From: Parabacteroides distasonis
GTDB taxonomy: Bacteria > Bacteroidota > Bacteroidia > Bacteroidales > Tannerellaceae
NCBI GenBank assembly: GCA_021531385.1
Contig: JAFBIR010000006.1
Span: 62,001 to 126,000 of the forward strand
Direction: 5' to 3'
Length of the DNA stretch: 64,000 nucleotides
Made by a program: the position numbers and the translations under genes. The notes beneath the pieces were generated by a model. The model saw only the letters and a list, made by a program, of their open reading frames with translations. It had not been told where the DNA came from and searched no databases. Shown here piece by piece: positions 56,327 through 64,000 of the stretch. Each line of letters starts with the position of its first letter. Within the stretch, counting starts at the first letter, position 1.

Positions 56327-58075
56327 ATGAAGAAATTATTTACTTCTATGGGATTGGCAGCCATGAGTTTATTCGCTGCTACCCCTACGTTTGCACAACA
56401 ATCTTTAACCGCCAACCAAGCGGAAGCTGTCGTTAAAACCGTGTTCCCTGCCGTGATGGAGCAGGTGAAATTGGCCAGCGGCTTGGATATCCAGGCATTG
56501 GCTGAGGGCAACATGGATTGGACACTCTATTCACGCATCCCGACTGTAACCGTTCAACCCGATAGCGCACGCATCAACGGAAAGATCCTGATGGACATGG
56601 TTGCCTCCGACGAGGAGGGTTCCTCAATGAATATGCCAGATGCAGTGATCAATATGCTTGGATTGAACAACTTGAAAATCAACTTCACGGACTATCAGAA
56701 GATCAACTTCAGCATGGGTGGACTCACCTCTGAGATCAGCTTACCCGGTACAACGGCTGTAGATCTGTTGACTACTCCGGGAGCTATCAAGATCCTAATT
56801 GAGGCAGAACCCACTATGGACGCAAACGCTACCATGCCCTTTAAGAAACTGGTCTTGAAGAGCGAAGTGAGCCAGATGCTTGAATCAATGGTACAAAGCA
56901 TTCCCACCATCCCCGACTTTGTCAAAGCCATGCTGAAAAGCGGCACGATCTTGACAGTTAACCAAAGCAGTGCCAATGGCATCAACACCGTTACAACAGA
57001 GTTGAGCGAGACAGGCTTGGTAATCGCTAATCTCGTAGCTGGCATGATGGATGATGATGATGACGACGACGAGATGACCGAGACTACTGTCTATCCGAAG
57101 TTCAGCAAAGCTACAGATATGACCAAGATGGCTACGGATAAGTACTACACCGTCACAAGAACCGACTACCTTCCCAATGGTACAGCTCTCGTAAGTGAGG
57201 TGGAGACGGTTTACAACCCGACACAGACATTGCCTTTGATCGCTGACTCCATCGTTACAAAAACCTATGAGAATGATGGCACGTTGAACAACATCAACAA
57301 GCGCGTCTTCAAGCTGAGCTCCACTGCAGGTACAGATGCCAATACCATCACAAAAGTAGTGATCGACTCTCTCTTTATGGATGGCTTTACCTCTGTCACG
57401 AAAGACAGTACCATTATGCAGGGAAACGTGCTGCCGCTCGATTACAACAACATTACGATGTCATTTATCCAAAGCGTGTTGGCTGATATGAAAACCTTGG
57501 ACGAGTATGATATGCCCTTCGGCATGATTCAATACCATCAGGAAGGAGAGGAAGCATACACCAAGGAGAAACAGATCACCATGCTTATGCAGCATTTAGC
57601 CGCTGCTACGACAGCCGAGGCAGATACCATCCATAGTGAGATTACCATTGCAGGCTTTGCGGAAGAAGCTGGATATGTATTGGATGAAGAAGATGCCAAT
57701 GTGATCTGCATCAGTTTGACCAAAGATCAAGCGATTATCTGTGTGCACGAAGGTGCTTTAGACGCTACCGAGGAGAACAAGATCGCTACCCTCTACGCAA
57801 AGAGCAACCTGTTAGAGATCGCTACAGACAATGAGGAGATCGCCGCTCCGCAGTCTGACGTAACCTTCGGCTTCACGGCTAACGGTATCTACGTCAACAA
57901 CTGCAAGCAGGGTCGCTACACGATCGTGGATATGAACGGACACATCGTTGCCAATGGCGTGATCGCCGGTGAGGGTGCTTACATCGCTACGCCGCAGCTG
58001 ACAAGAGGCAGTATCTATGTCATCGCCGTACAAGACGAGAAGGGCTTAGTGAAGGCAGCGAAGTTCGCGAAATAA
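56327..58075 (+). CDS. Secreted protein of unknown function with a T9SS-like C-terminal domain
   Basis: A 582-residue exported protein: signal peptide MKKLFTSMGLAAMSLFAATPTFAQ, then a mixed alpha/beta body I do not recognise. Residue runs of note are a seven-Asp stretch near 244 (GMMDDDDDDDEMTE) and repeated acidic/Thr-rich segments. The last 65 residues (VTFGFTANGIYVNNCKQGRYTIVDMNGHIV..., ending GSIYVIAVQDEKGLVKAAKFAK) resemble the type A C-terminal sorting domain of type IX secretion substrates. It has its own perfect promoter and terminator, so is a single-gene unit. A moonlighting comparison with DUF families would be needed to go further; I claim no function. Confidence 0.75.
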   Translation: MKKLFTSMGLAAMSLFAATPTFAQQSLTANQAEAVVKTVFPAVMEQVKLASGLDIQALAEGNMDWTLYSRIPTVTVQPDSARINGKILMDMVASDEEGSSMNMPDAVINMLGLNNLKINFTDYQKINFSMGGLTSEISLPGTTAVDLLTTPGAIKILIEAEPTMDANATMPFKKLVLKSEVSQMLESMVQSIPTIPDFVKAMLKSGTILTVNQSSANGINTVTTELSETGLVIANLVAGMMDDDDDDDEMTETTVYPKFSKATDMTKMATDKYYTVTRTDYLPNGTALVSEVETVYNPTQTLPLIADSIVTKTYENDGTLNNINKRVFKLSSTAGTDANTITKVVIDSLFMDGFTSVTKDSTIMQGNVLPLDYNNITMSFIQSVLADMKTLDEYDMPFGMIQYHQEGEEAYTKEKQITMLMQHLAAATTAEADTIHSEITIAGFAEEAGYVLDEEDANVICISLTKDQAIICVHEGALDATEENKIATLYAKSNLLEIATDNEEIAAPQSDVTFGFTANGIYVNNCKQGRYTIVDMNGHIVANGVIAGEGAYIATPQLTRGSIYVIAVQDEKGLVKAAKFAK

Positions 58076-58170
58076 ATTCGACCGTTTTTTTATTATATAT
58101 TTTTCATAGTAAGGCATCTTTGAAAGATGGTCATAGTTTAATTTCAAAGAAAATTTTGGTAAAATGATAG

Positions 58171-58209
58171 GGAGAGCCAGCAGTGATGCCAGCTCTCCTT
58201 AGTTTTTTT
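58171..58209 (+). terminator. Terminator after the 582-residue secreted protein gene
   Basis: GGAGAGC (58171-58177) pairs with GCTCTCC (58192-58198); after AG come seven T (58203-58209). It lies 96 bases after the stop codon. Confidence 0.8.
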
Positions 58210-58232
58210 ATACCCTACAACAACCGGCTTCA

Positions 58233-58400
58233 AGCCCCCGTTTCAAATTTGAAATCACTCCCCGCGCAGCCGCGAGCCCCCGTTTCAAATTTGAAATCAC
58301 TTCCCGCGCAGCCGCGAGCTCCCGTTTCAAATTTGAAATTACCCCCTGCGCAGCCGCGAGCCCTCGTTTCAAATTTGAAATCACCACTTGCAACACCAAG
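58233..58400. repeat. 42-bp tandem repeat, four units with internal palindrome
   Basis: Units start at 58233, 58275, 58317 and 58359; the fourth is degenerate in its second half. Each contains the perfect palindrome TTTCAAATTTGAAA and a GC-rich CGCGCAGCCGCG block. Since 42 is a multiple of three, frames on both strands stay open (a 14-residue repeat APVSNLKSLPAQPR on the plus strand), but no promoter, credible start or family supports coding. Confidence 0.9.
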
Positions 58401-58636
58401 AAGCCCCAATTTTTCGTAAAAAATTAGGCGCCGCGTGCTCGCGAGGGGCCTGCCGACGAGCAAACTATCGACATACTCCCCCTTTTTCACCCCGTAAACT
58501 TACAATCATCCTTTTTAAAGACTACTTTATATTCATTTCGTAAGCAATAAGCCGTTTTTTGATTACAATATGAAACAGCGTTTTATTTTTCCTGACGAAA
58601 CTCTTCATAACCCCGGTTATTTCTAACATAACGTCG
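58401..58636. other. Rest of the intergenic region before dapF
   Basis: Contains a GC-rich hairpin-forming stretch around 58427-58456 and AT-rich sequence; no gene or RNA recognised. Confidence 0.4.
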
Positions 58637-58644
58637 TATATTTG
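58637..58644 (+). promoter_or_regulatory. -7 box of the dapF promoter
   Basis: TATATTTG fits TAnnTTTG and lies 48 bases before the dapF ATG. No matching -33 box. Confidence 0.5.
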
Positions 58645-58692
58645 CATCGCAAACAAACAAAAAGACGTAATAATCATAAGAAACGAAGTAAA

Positions 58693-59508
58693 ATGACAGA
58701 CCTTATTAGATTCACGAAGATGCATGGACTGGGTAATGACTACATTTACGTCAATACGATGGCCTACCCGATCGAAGAACCGGAACGATTATCGATCGCT
58801 TGGAGCAAGCCCCACTTCGGCATTGGATCAGATGGTTTGGTATTGATAGGTGCTTCTGATAAAGCCGATTTCAGTATGCGCATTTTCAATGCGGATGGAT
58901 CAGAAGCGATGATGTGTGGCAACGCCTCTCGCTGCATCGGCAAGTATGTCTATGAGGAGGGACTGACACAAAAAACCACTGTTACATTAGAGACACTATC
59001 CGGCATCAAGCGATTAAAACTACAGATAAACCCAGCGACGAACCTCGTGGAGGAGGTGACCGTGGATATGGGGAAACCCATAGTCGGCGAGAAGGCGCTT
59101 GAAGTGAAAGCAGGCGACCAAACCTTCGTGGGGACAGTTGTTTCGATGGGTAATCCGCATTTCGTCATCTTCGTGGATGACATCACAAAGATCGATCTTT
59201 CACACGTGGGGCCACTGATTGAGCATCACCCCTATTTCCCCGACCGTACGAACGTGGAGTTTGTGCAGGTATTGAGCGATGACAGCGTCAGGATGCGGGT
59301 CTGGGAACGGGGATCAGGCATCACGCAGGCCTGCGGAACCGGGGCTTGCGCAACAGCCGTAGCAGCCGTGGTGAATGAAAAGACCGGACGGACAGTGCGA
59401 GTAGATATGGATGGCGGATCGCTAACGATCGCATGGAGTACGTCAGACAGCCCGGTGCTCATGACCGGGGGAGCGACGAGGGTATTCGAAGGATTTATAA
59501 AGGCATAG
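58693..59508 (+). CDS. dapF: Diaminopimelate epimerase
   Basis: A 271-residue PLP-independent epimerase from the ATG at 58693 ([20 protein letters not shown], the family N-terminus); a TTG 17 codons upstream is not credible. The two catalytic Cys are in [11 protein letters not shown] and [12 protein letters not shown]. It interconverts LL- and meso-diaminopimelate, the latter needed for lysine and peptidoglycan. dapL begins 35 bases downstream and supplies its substrate, so the pair is one functional unit. Confidence 0.97.
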   Translation: MTDLIRFTKMHGLGNDYIYVNTMAYPIEEPERLSIAWSKPHFGIGSDGLVLIGASDKADFSMRIFNADGSEAMMCGNASRCIGKYVYEEGLTQKTTVTLETLSGIKRLKLQINPATNLVEEVTVDMGKPIVGEKALEVKAGDQTFVGTVVSMGNPHFVIFVDDITKIDLSHVGPLIEHHPYFPDRTNVEFVQVLSDDSVRMRVWERGSGITQACGTGACATAVAAVVNEKTGRTVRVDMDGGSLTIAWSTSDSPVLMTGGATRVFEGFIKA

Positions 59509-59543
59509 CAATGGAACCAGTACATAAAACAACTCAACATAAT

Positions 59544-60773
59544 ATGGCATTAGTAAACGAACATTTCCTGAAACTGCAAAGCAATTACCTCTTCTCAGAC
59601 ATCGCCAAAAAGGTAAATGCCTTCAAGGTGACGCATCCGAAGAGCAAAATCATCCGAATGGGTATTGGTGATGTCACGCAGCCTTTAGCCCCGGCAGTGA
59701 TCGAGGCGATGCACAAGGCGGTGGATGAGCAGGCGAAGAAGGAGACCTTCCACGGCTACGGTCCGGAGCAGGGTTATCCCTTCCTGATCGATGCGATCAT
59801 CAAGCATGATTACGCCAGCCGAGGCATCAACTTAGAGCCAAGCGAGGTATTCATCAGCGATGGTGCCAAGAGCGACTGCGGAAACATTGGCGACATGTTG
59901 CGCCACGACAACAGCATTGGCGTGACCGACCCGGTCTATCCGGTCTATATCGACTCGAACGTGATGAGCGGACGAACCGGCACGATGGAAAATGGACGCT
60001 GGACGGACGTGGTCTATATTCCCTGCACGGCGGAGAACCACTTCGTGCCCGACCTGCCCAGTCGCAGGGTGGATATCATCTACCTCTGCTACCCCAACAA
60101 CCCGACGGGTACGACCCTGAGCAAGGAGGAGCTGAAGAAATGGGTCAACTACGCATTGGCCAATGACGTGATCATCATGTATGACTCGGCTTACGAGGCC
60201 TATATCCAAGATCCCTCCATCCCCCACTCCATCTACGAGATCAAGGGGGCGAAGAAGGTGGCGATCGAGTTTCGCAGCTTCTCGAAGACAGCGGGCTTCA
60301 CCGGCGTGCGTTGCGGCTACACGGTGGTGCCGAAAGAGCTTTGCGCCTTCACCCTGCAAGGCGAGCGGGTCCCGCTCAACCGGCTGTGGAACCGTCGGCA
60401 GTGCACGAAGTTCAACGGCACGAGCTACATCACCCAGCGAGGCGCCGAGGCGATCTACACGCCGGAGGGCAAACAGCAAGTAAAGGCGACGATCGACTAC
60501 TACATGACCAACGCCCGCATCATGAAGGAGGGATTACAAAACTGTGGCTTGGAGGTCTTCGGTGGCGACAACGCCCCCTACCTCTGGCTCAAGACACCCG
60601 ACGGACTCAGCTCGTGGAAGTTCTTCGACAAGCTGCTGTATGAGGTGAACATTGTCGGCACACCAGGCGTAGGCTTCGGGCCGAGTGGCGAGGGGTATCT
60701 CCGATTGACCGCCTTTGGCGACCGGGAGAGCACCGAAGAGGCGATGGAAAGACTCAGGAAATGGTTACGATAA
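59544..60773 (+). CDS. dapL: LL-diaminopimelate aminotransferase
   Basis: A 409-residue PLP aminotransferase converting tetrahydrodipicolinate directly to LL-diaminopimelate with glutamate as donor. The start is placed at 59544 ([23 protein letters not shown]), the usual family N-terminus and length; an ATG at 59511 would add 11 residues. Motifs: [31 protein letters not shown] and the Schiff-base Lys in [19 protein letters not shown]. Presence of DapL indicates the single-step aminotransferase variant of lysine synthesis, without succinylated or acetylated intermediates. Confidence 0.96.
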   Translation: MALVNEHFLKLQSNYLFSDIAKKVNAFKVTHPKSKIIRMGIGDVTQPLAPAVIEAMHKAVDEQAKKETFHGYGPEQGYPFLIDAIIKHDYASRGINLEPSEVFISDGAKSDCGNIGDMLRHDNSIGVTDPVYPVYIDSNVMSGRTGTMENGRWTDVVYIPCTAENHFVPDLPSRRVDIIYLCYPNNPTGTTLSKEELKKWVNYALANDVIIMYDSAYEAYIQDPSIPHSIYEIKGAKKVAIEFRSFSKTAGFTGVRCGYTVVPKELCAFTLQGERVPLNRLWNRRQCTKFNGTSYITQRGAEAIYTPEGKQQVKATIDYYMTNARIMKEGLQNCGLEVFGGDNAPYLWLKTPDGLSSWKFFDKLLYEVNIVGTPGVGFGPSGEGYLRLTAFGDRESTEEAMERLRKWLR

Positions 60774-61071
60774 GATATAATAGTTAAACAATCAAAAGGA
60801 GGTTATCTAAAACAGATGGCTAAAAGGAATGTATAGAGGGCTTGGTCCTACATGTTGATTTTATAGAATGTTATACCGCAAAAAACTGCCCTTACTACCC
60901 ATGAAAGGAGCACCCTCTATACCCCTTTTTCCAGTCTGTGAATAGGAAAACCGAAAATTGAAAAGACAGAAGTACATACGAACCAAATAACTGACAAACG
61001 AACATATATGACAAACATAGCAAATAACGAAATATACAATCATACAATCAACAGGTAAAAAACAGAAGATT
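60774..61071. other. Intergenic region before asnA
   Basis: About 300 AT-rich bases. GTATAGAGGG (60831-60840) and its complement CCCTCTATAC (60913-60922) form an inverted repeat enclosing 72 bases, with C4T5 just after the right arm, possibly a weak terminator of dapL. No gene seen. Confidence 0.45.
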
Positions 61072-62106
61072 ATGTCACTTATCATTCCCAAAGACTACAA
61101 GCAGACGCTGACTCCGGAATCTACCGAGCAAGCGATCCAATTGCTGAAGACCAGCTTCCAAGAGAAGCTGTCCAAGAAATTGAACCTACGCCGCGTGACG
61201 GCTCCTCTCTTCGTCTTGAAAGGGACCGGCATCAACGACGACCTGAATGGCGTGGAGCGCCCCGTCACCTTCCCCATCCTCTGCATGGGCGATCGCAAGG
61301 CCGAGGTAGTACACTCCCTCGCCAAATGGAAACGAATGAAGTTAGGTTCCTATGGCATCCCGGCAGGCTACGGCCTCTATACCGATATGAATGCCATCCG
61401 CAGCGACGAGGAGCTGGACAACCTCCACTCGCTCTATGTAGATCAATGGGATTGGGAAAAGACCATTCGTCCGGAGGATCGCAACCTGGATTTCTTGAAG
61501 AAAACCGTGCGTCAGCTCTACGCCCTCTTGAAGGAGATCGAGACATTGGTCTATGAGCGCTATCCGCACATCACCCCGACCCTGCCCGACGACATCACCT
61601 TCATCCATTCCGAGGAGTTGCTCCAGATGTATCCTGACGCTACCCCCAAAGAGCGGGAAGCGAAGGCTGCGGAGAAGTTTGGCGCCATCTTCATCATCGG
61701 CATTGGCGATGCATTGAGCAACGGTGAGAAGCACGATGGTCGTGCGCCGGATTATGACGACTGGAGCACGGTGAACAGCGATGGCTTCAGGGGCTTGAAT
61801 GGCGACATCATCTTCTGGAATCAGGTGCTGCGCTGCCCGTTCGAGTTGTCGTCCATGGGCATCCGTGTCAGTCCGGAGTCGTTGCTGCGGCAGTTGGAGA
61901 TCCGTGGTTGCATGGAGCGCACGGAGCTGCCCTTCCACAAAGCCCTGTTGGCGGGCGAGCTGCCTCCCTCTATCGGTGGTGGTATCGGGCAGAGCCGTCT
62001 CTGCATGTTCTTCTTGAAGAAGGCACACATCGGTGAGGTGCAAGCCTCGATCTGGCCCGAAGCGCAAATCGAGCGTTGCGAGCAACATCGAATCTATCTG
62101 TTGTAA
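61072..62106 (+). CDS. asnA: Aspartate--ammonia ligase (asparagine synthetase A)
   Basis: A 344-residue AsnA, slightly longer than the E. coli enzyme (330). It makes asparagine from aspartate, ATP and free ammonia and shares the fold of class II aspartyl-tRNA synthetases. Family blocks: NLRRVTAPLFVLKGTGINDDLNG, VVHSLAKWKRMKLG, WDWEKTIRPEDRNLDFLK, and GGGIGQSRLCMFFLKKAHIGEVQ near the C-terminus. Together with glutamine-dependent asnB it lets the cell use whichever nitrogen donor is abundant. glnN follows after 44 bases. Confidence 0.96.
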   Translation: MSLIIPKDYKQTLTPESTEQAIQLLKTSFQEKLSKKLNLRRVTAPLFVLKGTGINDDLNGVERPVTFPILCMGDRKAEVVHSLAKWKRMKLGSYGIPAGYGLYTDMNAIRSDEELDNLHSLYVDQWDWEKTIRPEDRNLDFLKKTVRQLYALLKEIETLVYERYPHITPTLPDDITFIHSEELLQMYPDATPKEREAKAAEKFGAIFIIGIGDALSNGEKHDGRAPDYDDWSTVNSDGFRGLNGDIIFWNQVLRCPFELSSMGIRVSPESLLRQLEIRGCMERTELPFHKALLAGELPPSIGGGIGQSRLCMFFLKKAHIGEVQASIWPEAQIERCEQHRIYLL

Positions 62107-62150
62107 GCGTTCAAAATGGAAAATTCAATATTATTTTAATAGGTTAGGTT

Positions 62151-64000
62151 ATGTCAAAGTTAAGATTTAGAGTAGTAGAATCCGCTTTCGAGAAAAAGGC
62201 GAGCGAGGTGACTCCTCCCGCCGTGAAAGCATCTGAGTACTATGGTGAATTGGTATTCAACCGCGAGAAGATGTTTAAGTATCTACCAGAGAAGGCTTTT
62301 GAGAAATTGGTAGAGACCATCGACAACGGTGCTCCGTTGGATCGGGAAACGGCAAACGCCGTAGCCGCTGGCATGAAAAAATGGGCGATGGAGAAGGGTG
62401 TCACCCACTATACGCACTGGTTCCACCCGTTGACTGAGGGTACGGCTGAGAAGCACGATGCCTTCATCGAGCATGACGGCAAAGGTGGCGTGATCGAAGA
62501 GTTCGAGGGCAAACTGTTGATCCAGCAGGAGCCGGATGCTTCCAGCTTCCCCAACGGTGGTATCCGCAACACCTTCGAGGCTCGTGGCTACTCTGCTTGG
62601 GATCCCTCTTCACCCGCTTTCATCGTAGGCGATACGCTCTGCATCCCGACGGTCTTCATCGCCTACACGGGTGAGTCGTTGGACTATAAAGCACCGCTCT
62701 TGAAAGCCTTGGAGGCGGTCAACAAGGCAGCCGTAGATGTCTGCCACTACTTCAACCCCGATGTAAAGAAGGTTTATGCTTACCTCGGCTGGGAGCAGGA
62801 GTACTTCTTGGTGGATGAGGGTCTCTATGCCGCACGTCCCGACCTGTTGATGACGGGCCGCACCTTGATGGGCCATGAGAGCTCAAAGAACCAGCAGTTG
62901 GAGGATCACTACTTCGGTGCTATCCCGACCCGTGTGATGGAGTTTATGAAAGAGTTGGAGATCGAGGCGTTGAAGTTGGGTATCCCTGTGAAGACTCGTC
63001 ACAACGAGGTTGCCCCCAACCAGTTCGAGTTGGCACCGATCTTCGAGGAGTGTAACTTGGCCAACGACCACAACCTGTTGATCATGGCCTTGATGCGGAA
63101 GATCTCCCGCAAGCATGGCTTCCGTGTCCTGCTGCATGAGAAACCCTTCAAGGGCGTGAACGGATCCGGTAAGCACAACAACTGGTCGCTTGGTACGGAT
63201 ACCGGCATCCTGTTGATGGGTCCAGGCAAGACACCGGAGGACAACCTGCGCTTCGTCACCTTCATTGTGAACGTATTGAAAGCCGTTTATACACACAACG
63301 CTTTGTTGAAGGCCAGCATCTCCAGCGCCACCAACGCACACCGCTTGGGCGCCAATGAGGCACCTCCCGCAATCATCTCCAGCTTCCTCGGCTCACAGCT
63401 GTCACAGGTATTGGAGCACTTGGAGAATAGCGACACAGAAGACTTCCAGTTGGCCGGCAAGCAGGGCATGAAGCTCGACATCGCACGCATCCCTGAGCTG
63501 CTGATCGATAATACAGACCGTAACCGTACCTCACCCTTCGCCTTCACCGGCAACCGCTTCGAGTTCCGTGCGGTCGGCTCACAGGCCAACTGTGCTTCCG
63601 CTATGCTCGTGTTGAACGCCGCCGTAGCGGAGCAGCTGAAGCTGTTCAAGGCCGAGGTGGACGAGAAGATCGCCGCAGGCAAAGAGAAATTCGCTGCCAT
63701 CATCGAGGTATTGCGTAAAGATATCAAGGAGTGCAAGGCCATCCACTTCGACGGCAACGGCTATAGCGACGAGTGGAAAGCTGAGGCTGCCCGCCGTGGC
63801 TTGGATTGCGAGACCAGCGTTCCGTTGATCTTCGATGCCTACCTGCGTGACCGTAGCGTAGCGATGTTCGAGTCAACAGGCGTGATGAACCGTAAGGAAT
63901 TGGAAGCACGCAACGAGGTGAAATGGGAGATGTACACCAAGAAGATCCAGATCGAGGCACGTGTCTTGGGTGACTTGGCAATGAACCACATCATCCCGAT
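62151..64000 (+). CDS. glnN: Glutamine synthetase type III, partial (runs off the window)
   Basis: The frame opens at ATG 62151 (MSKLRFRVVESAFEKKASEV) and is still open at the last base, giving 616 codons of an enzyme that is normally about 730 residues. GSIII signatures are visible: WFHPLTEGTAEKHDAF, YLGWEQEYFLVDE (metal-binding Glu), TRHNEVAPNQFELAPIFEECN, LLHEKPFKGVNGSGKHNNWSLGTD and HRLGANEAPPAIISSFLG. It condenses ammonia and glutamate to glutamine and, with GltBD, forms the GS-GOGAT cycle. Type III is the common form in Bacteroides and relatives. Start codon lies 44 bases after asnA. Confidence 0.97.
   Translation, partial: MSKLRFRVVESAFEKKASEVTPPAVKASEYYGELVFNREKMFKYLPEKAFEKLVETIDNGAPLDRETANAVAAGMKKWAMEKGVTHYTHWFHPLTEGTAEKHDAFIEHDGKGGVIEEFEGKLLIQQEPDASSFPNGGIRNTFEARGYSAWDPSSPAFIVGDTLCIPTVFIAYTGESLDYKAPLLKALEAVNKAAVDVCHYFNPDVKKVYAYLGWEQEYFLVDEGLYAARPDLLMTGRTLMGHESSKNQQLEDHYFGAIPTRVMEFMKELEIEALKLGIPVKTRHNEVAPNQFELAPIFEECNLANDHNLLIMALMRKISRKHGFRVLLHEKPFKGVNGSGKHNNWSLGTDTGILLMGPGKTPEDNLRFVTFIVNVLKAVYTHNALLKASISSATNAHRLGANEAPPAIISSFLGSQLSQVLEHLENSDTEDFQLAGKQGMKLDIARIPELLIDNTDRNRTSPFAFTGNRFEFRAVGSQANCASAMLVLNAAVAEQLKLFKAEVDEKIAAGKEKFAAIIEVLRKDIKECKAIHFDGNGYSDEWKAEAARRGLDCETSVPLIFDAYLRDRSVAMFESTGVMNRKELEARNEVKWEMYTKKIQIEARVLGDLAMNHIIP

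Noticed and set aside
58183-58419. Open frames on both strands across the 42-bp repeat, coding for 14-residue repeats
   Set aside because: The open frames follow from a repeat length divisible by three; there is no promoter, credible start or family, and both strands are equally open.

Overview
The window is chromosomal DNA of a Bacteroidales bacterium, most like Parabacteroides/Tannerellaceae. The evidence is gene content and style: TAnnTTTG promoter boxes, almost no Shine-Dalgarno sites, a type III glutamine synthetase, LL-diaminopimelate aminotransferase, a bifunctional HisB with N-terminal phosphatase, a Porin_10 protein, PorD/DUF4835 beside coaBC and recN, DUF4295 beside L33/L28, and a lipoprotein beta-propeller glycosidase. 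Genus is an inference; there is no rRNA or tRNA in the window to settle it.

Layout. 1-6.0 kb: glycan/peptide use (end of an S9 peptidase, MFS transporter, GH2 beta-galactosidase, strong terminator, then a lipoprotein glycosidase behind a promoter enclosed by 20-bp inverted repeats). 6.0-15.6 kb: conserved genes (YgiQ, RidA, an RlmB-like methylase, then a minus-strand run dnaN - exonuclease - coaBC - porD - recN). 15.6-24.9 kb: an accessory minus-strand operon: a resolvase-like miniprotein without the catalytic serine, YqiA-like esterase, two small membrane proteins, FKBP isomerase, a class A beta-lactamase fused to an HSL-type esterase, an alpha/beta hydrolase, a metallo-beta-lactamase-fold protein and a SWIM-SNF2 helicase. 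Behind it lie gene remnants, one of which shares a 53-bp block with the 5' end of the lactamase-esterase gene. 25.1-25.9 kb: L28-L33-DUF4295 operon. 26.0-30.6 kb: hisG-hisD-hisC-hisB behind what reads as a complete ribosome-mediated attenuator with a His-rich leader peptide. 30.6-36.5 kb: glycyl radical enzyme (hydroxyproline dehydratase type) with its activase, and the divergent threonine-degradation pair tdh/kbl. 36.6-42.1 kb: Nramp transporter, glnS, a TPR protein and a DUF368 lipid-carrier translocase. 42.3-48.1 kb: four-subunit 2-oxoacid:ferredoxin oxidoreductase with an extra small membrane protein, then a porin and a periplasmic binding protein. 48.4-64 kb: nitrogen assimilation and amino-acid synthesis (gltB, gltD, asnB, dapF, dapL, asnA, glnN), interrupted by a secreted protein of unknown function and two repeat arrays.

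How it works together: glnN plus gltBD form the GS-GOGAT ammonium route; asnA and asnB make asparagine from ammonia or glutamine; dapL and dapF convert tetrahydrodipicolinate to meso-diaminopimelate for lysine and peptidoglycan. The ferredoxin oxidoreductase, glycyl radical enzyme and tdh/kbl fit an anaerobe that ferments amino acids.

The observations I rate highest are the his attenuator, the lactamase-esterase fusion with its borrowed N-terminus, the accessory operon, the promoter enclosed by inverted repeats at 4.7-4.85 kb, and a 22-bp-period repeat element present twice in the same orientation behind unrelated genes.
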